NCBI GenBank assembly: GCA_963751335.1
Contig: CAVVUB010000004.1
Span: 62,001-126,000, forward strand
Reading direction: 5' to 3'
Length of the DNA: 64,000 bases
Origin: Bog-473 sp963751335
GTDB lineage: Bacteria > Actinomycetota > Acidimicrobiia > Acidimicrobiales > RAAP-2
In this document: positions 19,980 through 28,922 of the stretch, one piece after another
How positions within the stretch are numbered: position 1 is the stretch's first letter
Layout of the letters: each line of letters opens with the position of its first letter
Notes under the pieces: model-generated
Told to the model about the DNA's origin: nothing
Database searches by the model: none
Seen by the model: only the letters and a program-made list of their open reading frames with translations
Made by a program: the position numbers and the translations under genes

Positions 19980-20426
19980 CTACTGGCCGCCTTCCTGCTC
20001 GTAGGTGAGGGACAGGGAGTTCACGCAGTAGCGCCTCCCCGTCTCGGTCGGCCCGTCGGGGAACACGTGTCCGAGATGGCCGCCACACTTGGCGCACACG
20101 ATCTCGGTCCGAGCCATCCAGTGGCTGCGGTCGGAGCGCTCGATGACGGTCCCGTCCGCCTTCGCCCGGTCGAAACTGGGCCATCCCGACCCCGACTCGA
20201 ACTTGGCATCGGTGTCGAACAGCTCGGCGCCACAACCGGCGCAATGAAAGACCCCATCGCCGTCCACGTGCAGCAGGTCGCCCGACCAGGCCGGCTCGGT
20301 GCCGGCCCGCCGGAGCACGGCATAGCGCTCAGCGGACAGCTGGTCCTTCCACTCTTCCTCGGTCTTGGCGACTTCGTAGACGGTGTCCTGTGACTCGGTC
20401 TCATGGTGGCGGGTGAACAATCCCAT
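19980..20426 (-). CDS. msrB: Peptide-methionine (R)-S-oxide reductase MsrB
   Basis: A 148-residue repair enzyme that reduces methionine-R-sulfoxide in proteins. Two CxxC pairs, CAGC and CAKC, bind structural zinc. The catalytic cysteine is in RRYCVNSLSL near the C-terminus, preceded by SGSGWPSFDRA and HLGHVFPDGP. It lacks a signal peptide, so it acts in the cytosol. It is the last gene of a minus-strand run with a serine hydrolase 48 bases upstream; the two need not be functionally linked. Confidence 0.93.
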   Translation of the reverse strand: MGLFTRHHETESQDTVYEVAKTEEEWKDQLSAERYAVLRRAGTEPAWSGDLLHVDGDGVFHCAGCGAELFDTDAKFESGSGWPSFDRAKADGTVIERSDRSHWMARTEIVCAKCGGHLGHVFPDGPTETGRRYCVNSLSLTYEQEGGQ

Positions 20427-20474
20427 TGGTGCGAAGCCCTCTTTTCTCTTGACCCTGCTACAACCGCCGCAGCC

Positions 20475-21692
20475 TTAGAAGTATTTCGGCTCCGCCCCGA
20501 TGGCCTGGTAGATCGACGAGACGATGCCGTGGGGTCGTGGGTCGAGGAGCTCGACCGACATCTTGTTCATGGCGTATCCCACGGCCAGTTTGCGTTCCGG
20601 GTCGACGAAGCCGTACGAGCCGCCGGCCCCTGAGTGCCCGAACGCCCCCTCGCCTCCGTAGAGGGCCTCGGGGCTGGCCACCCAGTACCCGAGACCGATC
20701 TTCTGGCTCATCGGCATGCCGACCGACGCGAAGACCTTGTCCTCGCCGAAGGTCAGGACGGTGCGGGCCTTCTCGATCTCCTCCCCGGTCAAGAGAGGCT
20801 CGGAGGGCCCTCCCTCGACCGTCCCGGTCAGGCCGGCGTACATGCGAGACAGCGAGACAGCGTTGGTGATCCCGTTGGCGGCGGGCATCTCGGCGGCATG
20901 CCATGCGGGGAGGTTCATCCAGTCACGGTCCCGGATGGCGCCGGCCAGGTTGAGGGCGCGTGCCAGGAGGGTCTTCGAGTAGTCGAAGCCGCCGCCGCCG
21001 CTGTTGCCGCCGCCACCACCGGCCACTGCGCTGAAGATCGATCCGGCGACAATGGGGGAGACCCGGGACTCGAGCTCACCCGGCAGGCCGATGTAGAAGT
21101 CGAGGCCCAGGGGCCGGGCGATCTCGTCGGCGAAGAAGGTCCCGAGGGACCGACCACTGATCCGCCGCACCACCTCGCCGACGAGATACCCGTACGAGAC
21201 CGCGTGGTAGCCGTGCGCCGTCCCCGGCTCCCACAAGGGAGCTTGTTCGGCCAGGGCGGCCACGATCGGCTCCCACGAGAGGAACTCCTCGGTCGTCAGG
21301 GTCCGGTCGACGGCGGGCAGCCCGGCCTGGTGGGACAGCAGGTGGCGGACGGGCATGTCGCCCTTCCCGGCCTGGGCGAACTCCGGCCAGTACGTGGCGA
21401 CCGGCTCGTCGAAGTCGAGCAACCCACGCTGGGCCAGGAGGTGGGCGCACGCCGCCGTTGCTCCTTTCGTCGACGAAAAGACGAACTGGAGCGTGTCGGG
21501 CCCGTACGGCGTGGTCCCCGCCTCGTCGAAGGCGCCCCCGTAGAGGTCGACCACCTTGTGCCCGTCGAGGTGGACGCAGAGGCCGGCGCCGACCTCGAGA
21601 CCACGCTCGAAGTTCGCCGCGAATGCCTCTCGCACCCCTTCGAAGCCGGCCTCGACGTGGCCGTTCACCTCGGTCATCGGTGTCGTGCTCAT
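20475..21692 (-). CDS. Serine hydrolase, class C beta-lactamase/EstB fold
   Basis: A 405-residue serine hydrolase. The nucleophile motif SxxK is FSSTKGAT near residue 75, the second motif position reads HAVSYGYLVGEVV (YxN replaced by YGY) and the third reads GHSGAGGS. There is no signal peptide, so cytosolic esterase activity, as in the EstB or lovastatin-esterase-like family, is more likely than cell-wall or beta-lactam hydrolysis. An unusual glycine run (GGGGGNSGGGG) interrupts the region near residue 230. The substrate is unknown. It lies on the same strand as the amidohydrolase, 85 bases downstream of it. Confidence 0.85.
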   Translation of the reverse strand: MSTTPMTEVNGHVEAGFEGVREAFAANFERGLEVGAGLCVHLDGHKVVDLYGGAFDEAGTTPYGPDTLQFVFSSTKGATAACAHLLAQRGLLDFDEPVATYWPEFAQAGKGDMPVRHLLSHQAGLPAVDRTLTTEEFLSWEPIVAALAEQAPLWEPGTAHGYHAVSYGYLVGEVVRRISGRSLGTFFADEIARPLGLDFYIGLPGELESRVSPIVAGSIFSAVAGGGGGNSGGGGFDYSKTLLARALNLAGAIRDRDWMNLPAWHAAEMPAANGITNAVSLSRMYAGLTGTVEGGPSEPLLTGEEIEKARTVLTFGEDKVFASVGMPMSQKIGLGYWVASPEALYGGEGAFGHSGAGGSYGFVDPERKLAVGYAMNKMSVELLDPRPHGIVSSIYQAIGAEPKYF

Positions 21693-21777
21693 TCCATCAA
21701 CCTCTCCGTGCCCTCGCCGGGCCCCGTTCCCGTTCCGTATCCGAGCCCGTCCCGTGGTCTCACCCGTCGCCGACCGG

Positions 21778-22986
21778 TCACGCCGCCAGCGCGTCCGCCG
21801 CCCGCCCCATCAAGAACACGAAGTTGTCCGTGTAGAACGCCCGCCGTACGTCCTCGCCCGCGTCCCCGAGCGATGCCTCGAAGCGCTCCAGAGGCCTTCG
21901 GCCCCCCTCGACGTGGGGATAGTCAGACGAGAACATCACGAGATCCGGACCACCCTCCCGCACGATCCACCCCACGTCCTCGGTCGGATACGGCGTGAAG
22001 CGGACCTGCCGGTGCACGTACTCGCTCGGTCGTAGCGACAACGACCGTAAACGCTCTTCGTGACGCCCGAAGGCGTCGAAGGCCGACTCCATCTGGCGCA
22101 GCCACGACGGTACCCAGATCGCGCCCTGTTCGATCACCCCGATCCGCAACGCCGGAAACGCCTCGAGCACCCCGTCGAAGATCATCGTCGCCAGCGTCTG
22201 CGCCGGCGGCGCCGGGATCCCCATGTAGTCGACCGAGCGGAAGTTCTCCTCGCCCCCGTGGAAGTCCGGCGGGATCGGCCGCCCGTTGACGAAGTAGGTG
22301 TGGTCGATCAGGTCGCCCGTCCCGCCCACGTGGAAGACGACCGGCACACCGGCCTCCTCCGCCTGGGCCCACACGCCGTACAAGGACGTGTGGCTGGGCG
22401 AGTACCGGGGCGGACACCCCGAGGCCACCAGAAGCGCCGCCGCCCCCGCCCCCAATGCGTCCCCCGTCGCCGCCACGGCCCGCTCCGCGTCGCACAACGG
22501 CACATAGAGCGAAGGCAACAGCCGGGGATCGACCGAGCAGAACTCGATCATCCCGCGGTTGTGCGCCCGGGCCGCCGCATAGGCCAGCTCGACGTCGTCG
22601 CCATGCTCGAAGTCGTGCAACCGGGAGTTGTGGAAGGTGTTGAACACCAGCTGGCTCGAGAAGCCCAGCAGGTCCAGCGCCCGGGGCCGGTCCGCCGCGA
22701 TGAACGACCCGGTCGCCGCGAAGTTCTTCCGGGCCATGATCTCGGACTCCTCGTCGGCTCGATACTCGACCGATGCGTGCTTGGCCGCCAACCGGTCGAA
22801 CGACGCCACGAGGTCGGCCTGCTGCTCCGCCGGGTCACCCGTCTGGCGCAGCTCGTTTCCGCTCACGTACGCCAGCACGGGCAGGCGGTCCCGGAACGCT
22901 GCTTCGGCATGGTCCCGCAACCACGTCGGCGTCTCCATGATGTGGGCGTCCGCATCATGGACGACCCGGCCCTGCGAGTAGGGCAT
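21778..22986 (-). CDS. Amidohydrolase-2 family metal-dependent hydrolase
   Basis: A 402-residue amidohydrolase-2 (ACMSD-related) TIM-barrel hydrolase. The N-terminal metal motif is HDADAHIMETP (HxDxH-like); later blocks include VVFHVGGTGDL, the histidine in YFVNGRPIPPDFHGGEEN and the C-terminal MFSSDYPHVEGGR with the catalytic aspartate. Such proteins decarboxylate or hydrolyse ring-derived acids. It is divergent from the steroid-like operon starting at 23224, so a role in the same catabolic programme is possible but unproven. ATG 22986 is chosen because GGAAGGGAGG lies upstream; the longer frame to 23088 has no such site. Confidence 0.85.
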   Translation of the reverse strand: MPYSQGRVVHDADAHIMETPTWLRDHAEAAFRDRLPVLAYVSGNELRQTGDPAEQQADLVASFDRLAAKHASVEYRADEESEIMARKNFAATGSFIAADRPRALDLLGFSSQLVFNTFHNSRLHDFEHGDDVELAYAAARAHNRGMIEFCSVDPRLLPSLYVPLCDAERAVAATGDALGAGAAALLVASGCPPRYSPSHTSLYGVWAQAEEAGVPVVFHVGGTGDLIDHTYFVNGRPIPPDFHGGEENFRSVDYMGIPAPPAQTLATMIFDGVLEAFPALRIGVIEQGAIWVPSWLRQMESAFDAFGRHEERLRSLSLRPSEYVHRQVRFTPYPTEDVGWIVREGGPDLVMFSSDYPHVEGGRRPLERFEASLGDAGEDVRRAFYTDNFVFLMGRAADALAA

Positions 22987-23110
22987 GGTGCCTCCCTTCC
23001 CCATCCGCGACGGCCCCGAGTATTCCAGCCCCACCCGGCCGCCACCATACGATGCGCCCTGGCCGTGGTGCCGCCGCCCCGATCCCACCCGTGCCCATGT
23101 CCGGCCGCCA

Positions 23111-23170
23111 CCCCGACCCCTCCCGACCCCTCCCGACCCCTCCCGACCCCTCCCGACCCCTCCTGACCCC
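23111..23170. repeat. Six tandem decamers (TCCCGACCCC) upstream of the fadE30-like gene
   Basis: The unit TCCCGACCCC repeats about six times, with the first (CCCCGACCCC) and last (TCCTGACCCC) copies imperfect. It lies in the 237-base divergent gap between the amidohydrolase and the acyl-CoA dehydrogenase, so copy number could change promoter spacing. Confidence 0.8.
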
Positions 23171-23223
23171 GATCTGACGCCCCGTCAGATGACGCCCACG
23201 GGCTTCGCTACGCTCCCCGGACG

Positions 23224-24429
23224 ATGGATCTGCGAGATCGACCCGAGGACGTCGCGTTTCGCGACGAAATCCGGCGCTTCCTCGAGGAGAATCTCGTCGG
23301 CGAGTTCGCCGAGCTGGGAGGCCGTGGGGGCTCGGGCGACGAGACGTACGGCTTCGACGTCCGTCTGCGCTGGGAGAAGGTCCTGGCCGAAGCGAGGTGG
23401 ACCTGCCTCGGCTGGCCCGTCGAGTACGGCGGACGGGGCGCCTCCATCACCGAGCAGGTCATCTTCAACGAGGAGTACGCCCGGGCCGCGGCCCCCGGCC
23501 GCGTCTCGGTCCTCGGCGAGGGGCTGCTGGGCCCGACGCTCATCCATTACGGCACGCCTGAGCAAAAGGAACGGTTCCTCCCGCCCATCCGTCAGGGCAC
23601 CGAGCTCTGGTGCCAGGGTTACTCGGAGCCCGACGCCGGGAGCGACCTGGCCAACGTCAAGACGAAGGCCGTCCGTGACGGCGACGAGTGGGTCGTCACC
23701 GGTCAGAAGGTGTGGACGTCCCTGGCCCACCAGGCCGACTGGTGCTTCGTCGTCTGTCGCACCGACTCCGAGACCACCCGCCACAAGGGATTGTCCTACC
23801 TCCTCGTCCCGATGGAGCAGCCAGGGATCGAGGTCCGGCCCATCATGCAGTTGACCCGCACCAGCGAGTTCAACGAGGTGTTCTTCGACGGCGCCCGCAC
23901 CTCCGTCGACAACGTCGTCGGCGAGGTCGGCGACGGTTGGCGCGTCGCCCTGGCCACATTGGCCTTCGAGCGCGGCGTCGCCCTCCTCGGCCATCAGCTC
24001 TCGTTCCGCCGTGAGCTCGACCGCCTCCTCGACCGAGCCCGCCACGATGGCCGCACCACCGACCCCGTCGTGCGCCAGAACCTCGCCCAAGCCCACATCG
24101 AGCTGACCATCATGCGCTACAACACGCTGCGCAGCCTCTCGGGTGTCGACGGCCCGGTCGCCCCGCCCGAGGCGTCGATCGCCAAGCTCTACTGGAGCAG
24201 CTGGCATCAGGGCCTGGGTGAACTCGCCATGAGCATCCTCGGGCCCGGCGCGACGGTTCTCGACGGCGACGAGCTCCCCGAGAACCACGGCTACGGCCTC
24301 GACGACCTCCAGCGCTCGTTCCTCTTCGCCCGCTCCGAGACCATCTACGGCGGCTCGAACGAGATACAGCGCAACATCATCGGGGAACGTGTCCTCGGCC
24401 TCCCCGCCGAACCGAAAGGGGCAGCGTGA
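23224..24429 (+). CDS. fadE30: Acyl-CoA dehydrogenase, FadE30-like (steroid C/D-ring catabolism)
   Basis: A 401-residue FAD-dependent acyl-CoA dehydrogenase. Blocks include WTCLGWPVEYGGRGAS, LWCQGYSEPDAGSDLA, WVVTGQKVWTSLAHQADW and the C-terminal SETIYGGSNEIQRNIIGERV. From memory of the mycobacterial protein these match FadE30, which acts on the CoA thioester of the steroid-derived indane HIP. The assignment is reinforced by the next two genes, which resemble ipdF and fadD3. It starts at ATG 23224 without a clear ribosome-binding site and overlaps the next gene by four bases (GTGA), so translation is probably coupled. A generic short- or medium-chain dehydrogenase is the alternative. Confidence 0.8.
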   Translation: MDLRDRPEDVAFRDEIRRFLEENLVGEFAELGGRGGSGDETYGFDVRLRWEKVLAEARWTCLGWPVEYGGRGASITEQVIFNEEYARAAAPGRVSVLGEGLLGPTLIHYGTPEQKERFLPPIRQGTELWCQGYSEPDAGSDLANVKTKAVRDGDEWVVTGQKVWTSLAHQADWCFVVCRTDSETTRHKGLSYLLVPMEQPGIEVRPIMQLTRTSEFNEVFFDGARTSVDNVVGEVGDGWRVALATLAFERGVALLGHQLSFRRELDRLLDRARHDGRTTDPVVRQNLAQAHIELTIMRYNTLRSLSGVDGPVAPPEASIAKLYWSSWHQGLGELAMSILGPGATVLDGDELPENHGYGLDDLQRSFLFARSETIYGGSNEIQRNIIGERVLGLPAEPKGAA

Positions 24430-25238
24430 GCACGAGCCTCGATACACCCTTCGACCCACCCCCGCCGCCATCAGCCCCCACCGGTCACGGGTTGCTGGAG
24501 GACAAGGTGGTGATCGTCACCGCAGCGGCAGGCACCGGGATTGGCTCCGCCACCGCCCGTCGCTGCCTCGAGGAGGGCGCGGCGGTCATCGTCTCCGACG
24601 CCCACGAACGGCGCCTGGCCGAGACGGCCGAGCAGCTGGCGGGCGAGGCAGGCACCGATCGGGTCCACGCCATCGCCTGCAACGTCACCGACGAGGCCCA
24701 GGTCGGGGCGCTCTACGAGGGTGCCGTGGCCCGGTTCGGCCGCATTGACGTGGCCGTGCACAACGCCGGGCTCGGTGGCACGGTGCCCCTGGTCGACATG
24801 ACTGACGAGCAATGGTCCACCGTGCTCGACATCACGCTGACGGGCACGTTCCGCTGCACCCGGGCCGCCATGAGCCGTCTCCTGCCCCAGCGCAGCGGCG
24901 TCATCGTCAACAATGCGTCGGTCCTCGGATGGCGGGCCCAACCGGGCCAGGCTCACTATGCCGCGGCCAAGGCCGGCGTCATGGCCCTCACCCGCTGCGC
25001 CGCCGCCGAGGCGGCACCGTCGGGGGTCCGGGTGAACGCAGTGTCACCCAGTCTGGCCGAGCACCCGTTCCTCAACCGGGCCATCCCCGACGATGACCTG
25101 GCCGTGTTGCGCCGGCGCGAACTCTTCGGCCGGGGCGCCGAGACGTGGGAGGTCGCCAACGTCATCGTCTTCCTGGCCAGTGATTACTCGTCCTATATGA
25201 GCGGCGAGATCATCTCGGTCAGCAGCCAGCACCCGTGA
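24426..25238 (+). CDS. ipdF: Short-chain dehydrogenase, IpdF-like
   Basis: A 270-residue SDR. The cofactor motif reads VTAAAGTGIGSATARR rather than the usual TGxxxGIG, the NNAG-equivalent reads VHNAGLGG, and the catalytic set is S (NNASVLGW), Y and K (HYAAAKAGVMALTRC). The C-terminal FLASDYSSYMSGEIISVSSQ matches my recollection of mycobacterial IpdF (Rv3559c), an oxidoreductase acting on 5-hydroxy-HIP-CoA or its lactone-side intermediates. In Mycobacterium fadE30 and ipdF are adjacent and fadD3 is beside them; here all three are on one strand with four-base overlaps. Exact substrate is inference. Confidence 0.8.
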   Translation: MSTSLDTPFDPPPPPSAPTGHGLLEDKVVIVTAAAGTGIGSATARRCLEEGAAVIVSDAHERRLAETAEQLAGEAGTDRVHAIACNVTDEAQVGALYEGAVARFGRIDVAVHNAGLGGTVPLVDMTDEQWSTVLDITLTGTFRCTRAAMSRLLPQRSGVIVNNASVLGWRAQPGQAHYAAAKAGVMALTRCAAAEAAPSGVRVNAVSPSLAEHPFLNRAIPDDDLAVLRRRELFGRGAETWEVANVIVFLASDYSSYMSGEIISVSSQHP

Positions 25239-26962
25239 CCACCTCCGCCAGCCACCCCATTGGGGCGCCGTCGGGCGGTATCGGCGGTGCGCCCGCCGAC
25301 CAGGAGGACCCGAGGGCGGACCTGATCTGGGGAACCGTGCCGCGCCTGGTGGAGGACGCCGCGGTCCGCCACGCCTCCCTCGAGGCCCTCGTCGAGGGTG
25401 AGGTCCGGCTGACCTTCGCCGAGTTGGCGTCGGAGGTCGACCGTTACGCCCGCGCCTTCGTCGCCGCCGGGGTTGATGCCGGCGACCGGGTGGCCATGTG
25501 GGCACCGAACTGTGCCGAATGGATGCTGGCCGCGCTCGGCGCGCTCCGCACCGGAGCCGTGCTCGTGCCGCTCAACACGCGCTTCAAGGGCGCGGAGGCC
25601 GCCTACATCCTGCGCTCGTCCGGCGCGACCCTGCTCGTGACCGTGCGGGGCTTCCTGGGCGTCGACTACCCCGCTCTCCTGGCCGGCGAGGACGTCGGAG
25701 ACCTCGTGCGGATCGTCCTGCTCCGCGGCACCACCGACGCGACCCATCGCTCGGACGGCGACTCCGGTCCCGACGTGTCCCCGATCGGCCTGTCCGACTT
25801 CCTGGCCACCGGCAGCGACGTCGACCCCTCCGAGACGGCGCGCCGCGCCGACGCCGTCGGACCCGACGACACCTCCGACCTGATCTTCACGTCCGGCACG
25901 ACGGGCTACCCGAAAGGGGCCGCCACCACGCACGCCCAGTCGTTGCGCACCTTCGGCACCTGGTCGTCGGTGGTCGGCCTGGGAGCGGGCGACCGCTACC
26001 TGATCGTGAACCCCTTCTTTCACACGTTCGGATACAAGGCGGGCATCCTGGCCTGCCTCATGGCGGGCGCCACCGTCGTGCCCGAGGCCGTCTTCGATGC
26101 CGGCGCCGTGATGGAGCGCATCGCCGCCGAGCGGATCAGCGTGCTGCCGGGACCGCCGACGCTGTACCAGACGCTGCTGCAGGACCCTCGCCGCTCGGAG
26201 TACGACCTCTCGTCGTTGCGTCTCGGTGTCACGGGCGCGGCCGTCGTGCCCGTCGAGCTGGTCAAGGCGATGGGCGACGAGCTGGGATTTACCACCGTCC
26301 TGACCGCGTACGGGCTCACGGAGTCGTGCGGCACCGTCACGATGTGCCGCCGGACCGATCCGCCCGAGATCGTCGCCAACACCTCGGGGCGGGCCATCCC
26401 CGGCCTCGAGGTGCGGACCGTCGTGGACGGCCGACCCGTTCCGACCGGTGAGCCCGGCGAGATCGTCGTCCGGGGCTACACCGTGATGTCCGGTTACTGG
26501 GGCAACGACGAGGCGACGGCCGAGGCCATCGACGCCGGAGGCTGGCTCCACACCGGCGACATCGCGGTCATGGACGAGGCCGGCAACGTGACCATCACCG
26601 ACCGGCTCAAGGACATGTACGTCGTGGGCGGGTTCAACGCCTATCCCGCCGAGATCGAGGCCCTCCTCCGTAACCACGAGGGTGTGGCGGCGGTCGCCGT
26701 CGTCGGCGTTCCCGACGAGCGCATGGGCGAGGTCGGATGTGCCTACGTGGTGCCGGCGCAGCCCGGCTCCGACCCCGACGAGCTGGGGCGATCCGTTCTC
26801 AACTGGTCCCGGGGCACCATGGCCAACTACAAAGTCCCCCGCGGCGTCGTCCTGGTCGATGCCCTTCCCGTCAATGCGAGTGGGAAGGTGCTCAAACGGG
26901 AGCTCCGTGATCGCCATGCGGCCGGTCTCGACCGTGTGGTGACCGCGGCGAACGAGTCGTAG
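25235..26962 (+). CDS. fadD3: FadD3-like acyl-CoA ligase (HIP-CoA ligase candidate)
   Basis: A 575-residue ANL-superfamily ligase that forms an acyl-adenylate, then an acyl-CoA. The ATP motif is FTSGTTGYPKGA; NPFFHTFGYKAGILACL, VLPGPPTLYQTLLQDP, TAYGLTESCGT, the GWLHTGDIAVMD loop and the catalytic lysine in NASGKVLKREL are visible. The H-x-FGYKAGILACL and PGPPTxYQ blocks match what I recall of mycobacterial FadD3, which activates HIP, the C/D-ring remainder of cholesterol. It has an extra N-terminal 30 residues and an insertion near 165-185. It overlaps ipdF by four bases and is 22 bases from the alcohol dehydrogenase. A related 4-coumarate-type ligase is the alternative. Confidence 0.78.
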   Translation: MTTSASHPIGAPSGGIGGAPADQEDPRADLIWGTVPRLVEDAAVRHASLEALVEGEVRLTFAELASEVDRYARAFVAAGVDAGDRVAMWAPNCAEWMLAALGALRTGAVLVPLNTRFKGAEAAYILRSSGATLLVTVRGFLGVDYPALLAGEDVGDLVRIVLLRGTTDATHRSDGDSGPDVSPIGLSDFLATGSDVDPSETARRADAVGPDDTSDLIFTSGTTGYPKGAATTHAQSLRTFGTWSSVVGLGAGDRYLIVNPFFHTFGYKAGILACLMAGATVVPEAVFDAGAVMERIAAERISVLPGPPTLYQTLLQDPRRSEYDLSSLRLGVTGAAVVPVELVKAMGDELGFTTVLTAYGLTESCGTVTMCRRTDPPEIVANTSGRAIPGLEVRTVVDGRPVPTGEPGEIVVRGYTVMSGYWGNDEATAEAIDAGGWLHTGDIAVMDEAGNVTITDRLKDMYVVGGFNAYPAEIEALLRNHEGVAAVAVVGVPDERMGEVGCAYVVPAQPGSDPDELGRSVLNWSRGTMANYKVPRGVVLVDALPVNASGKVLKRELRDRHAAGLDRVVTAANES

Positions 26963-26984
26963 GACAACCGAGAGGAGCAACGAG

Positions 26985-28094
26985 ATGCGAGGCATCGTCT
27001 ACACCGGCGCAGGGGTCGAGGTCACCGACGAGCTCGAGGTGCGAGCGCCGGGTGCCAACGAGGTTCAGATCCGAATGCAGGCGGCCGGGGTCTGCCACTC
27101 GGACCTCTCGGTCATCGACGGCACCATCCCGTTCCCGGCGCCGGCGGTGCTCGGCCACGAGGGGGCGGGGATCGTCGAGGCCGTGGGTGACGCCGTGCGC
27201 TCCGTGAAACCCGGGGACCATGTGGTGATCGCCACGCTGGCCAGCTGCGGTGCGTGCCGGGCCTGCAGCACCGGACACCCGACCTGGTGCAAGAGCTCGC
27301 TCGGGAACATCACGACGCCGTTCACTTTCAAGGGAGAACCGGCGTCGAATTTTGCCGCCGCCTCGGTCTTCTCGGAGGTCACCATCGTCAACGAGGTGCA
27401 GGCGGTGCGCATCCCCAGGGACGTCCCACTGTCGTCCGCCTGCCTGATCGGTTGCGGTGTGCTCACCGGCGTCGGTGCCGTGCTCAACCGGGCCAAGGCT
27501 CGACCCGGTGACACCGCGGCGGTCTTCGGCGTGGGCGGCGTCGGGCTCAACGTCATCCAGGGCTTGCGCATCGCCGGGGCCACGCGCATCGTCGCCGTCG
27601 ATACGATCGCCGCCAAGGAGGACCTGGCCCGTCGGTTCGGTGCCACCCACTTCGTGGACGCCAACCAGGGGGACGCAGCCGCGGCTGTGCGGGAGCTGGT
27701 GCCCGCCGACAAGGAGTCGGCCGCCGGCGCCCTCTTCCCGCTCGGTGGCGTCACCTGGGCCTTCGACTGCGTGGGGCACCCGGCCGTGCTGCGCAGCGCG
27801 CTCGACTGCCTCGATTGGGCCGGAAACGCCGTGGCCATCGGAATCCCGCCCCGGGGCACCGAGGTCGCGGTGGACGTCAATGCCCTCGCCTACGTGGACC
27901 GGGGATTGCTGGGCTGCCGGTACGGCTCCGCCCGGCCGCACCACGACATCCCGCTCATGGTGGACCTCTACAAGTCCGGGCGCCTGATGTTGGACGAGCT
28001 GGTCTCACTCACCCGGCCGCTCGACCGCTTCAACGATGTGGTCGACGAAATGCATGCCGGCCGGGTGGCGCGTGGCGTCCTGACTTTCGACTAG
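26985..28094 (+). CDS. Zinc-dependent alcohol dehydrogenase
   Basis: A 369-residue MDR alcohol dehydrogenase of the class III/NDMA-like branch. The catalytic zinc ligands appear in AGVCHSDL and LGHEGAGIVEAVGD, and the structural-zinc lobe in SCGACRACSTGHPTWC with four cysteines. The Rossmann motif is VFGVGGVGLNVIQG. It oxidises an alcohol to a ketone or aldehyde with NAD. GAGAGGAG lies just upstream of ATG 26985, and it follows the fadD3-like gene by 22 bases, so it is likely transcribed with the steroid-like trio. Its own substrate cannot be read from the sequence. Confidence 0.88.
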   Translation: MRGIVYTGAGVEVTDELEVRAPGANEVQIRMQAAGVCHSDLSVIDGTIPFPAPAVLGHEGAGIVEAVGDAVRSVKPGDHVVIATLASCGACRACSTGHPTWCKSSLGNITTPFTFKGEPASNFAAASVFSEVTIVNEVQAVRIPRDVPLSSACLIGCGVLTGVGAVLNRAKARPGDTAAVFGVGGVGLNVIQGLRIAGATRIVAVDTIAAKEDLARRFGATHFVDANQGDAAAAVRELVPADKESAAGALFPLGGVTWAFDCVGHPAVLRSALDCLDWAGNAVAIGIPPRGTEVAVDVNALAYVDRGLLGCRYGSARPHHDIPLMVDLYKSGRLMLDELVSLTRPLDRFNDVVDEMHAGRVARGVLTFD

Positions 28095-28129
28095 ACACGC
28101 GGCGTCGACCGCGGAGAGGAGGTTTGGCC

Positions 28130-28876
28130 GTGAAGGGTGTCATTCTGGCGGGTGGGACGGGTTCGCGCCTCTACCCTCTGACGCGAATCACCAACAAGCA
28201 CCTCCTGCCGATTTTCGATCGCCCCATGATCGAGTGGTCCATCGAGGCGGTTGTGTCGAGTGGGATCGACGAGATCATGCTGGTCACCGGGGGAACGCAC
28301 GCCGGCGAGTTCCTCCGGCTGCTCGGGAACGGCCGCGAGTACGGCATTCACCAGCTGTCCTACGCCTACCAGGAGAAGGCCGGTGGCATCGCCGAGGCCC
28401 TTGGGTTGGCCGAACACTTCGCCGGTGGCGATCCGGTGCTCGTCATGCTGGCCGACAACGTCCTCGAGCAATCCATCAAGCCCATGGTCGACGCCTTCAG
28501 TGCGGATCCGACAGGAGCGCGCATCTTGCTGTCACGGGTCCCCGAGCCCGAGCATCTCCGTCACCTCGGTGTTCCGGTCTTCGGCGATGACGGCCGGGTC
28601 ACCCACATCGAGGAGAAGCCCGAGAACCCGAAGTCCGACTATTGCGTGACAGGCATCTACTGCTACGAGGCCGGGGTGTTCGACATCATCGGTGACCTGG
28701 AGCCCTCGGGGCGCGGCGAGCTCGAGATCACCGACGTCAACAACCACTACGTCTCCAAAGCCGTCATGGCGCACGACGTGCAGGAGGGCTTCTGGGGAGA
28801 CGCGGGCGAGTCGATCGAGGCGTATTACGCCGTCAACGATTTCGTACGACAGAGCGGCGCAAACCAGCCCGTCTGA
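28130..28876 (+). CDS. Sugar-1-phosphate nucleotidyltransferase, RmlA-like
   Basis: A 248-residue nucleotidyltransferase. The N-terminal signature is GVILAGGTGSRLYPLT, followed by NKHLLPIFDRPMIEW, LVMLADNVLE (metal-binding aspartate) and HIEEKPENPKSDYCVTGIYC. It would make dTDP-, UDP- or GDP-sugar from a sugar-1-phosphate; it is shorter than RmlA (about 290) because the C-terminal helical allosteric extension is missing. No rmlB, rmlC or rmlD is nearby. GTG 28130 is chosen because GAGAGGAGG is seven bases upstream. It follows the alcohol dehydrogenase by 35 bases, with no obvious functional link. Confidence 0.85.
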   Translation: MKGVILAGGTGSRLYPLTRITNKHLLPIFDRPMIEWSIEAVVSSGIDEIMLVTGGTHAGEFLRLLGNGREYGIHQLSYAYQEKAGGIAEALGLAEHFAGGDPVLVMLADNVLEQSIKPMVDAFSADPTGARILLSRVPEPEHLRHLGVPVFGDDGRVTHIEEKPENPKSDYCVTGIYCYEAGVFDIIGDLEPSGRGELEITDVNNHYVSKAVMAHDVQEGFWGDAGESIEAYYAVNDFVRQSGANQPV

Positions 28877-28922
28877 ATAAACCCCCTCGACGACCACCCC
28901 GAACCGCAGAGCGGGGGGAGGG

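Noticed and set aside
23111..23170. CRISPR-like tandem repeat
   Set aside because: The ten-base units are directly adjacent with no spacers, so this is a simple tandem repeat.
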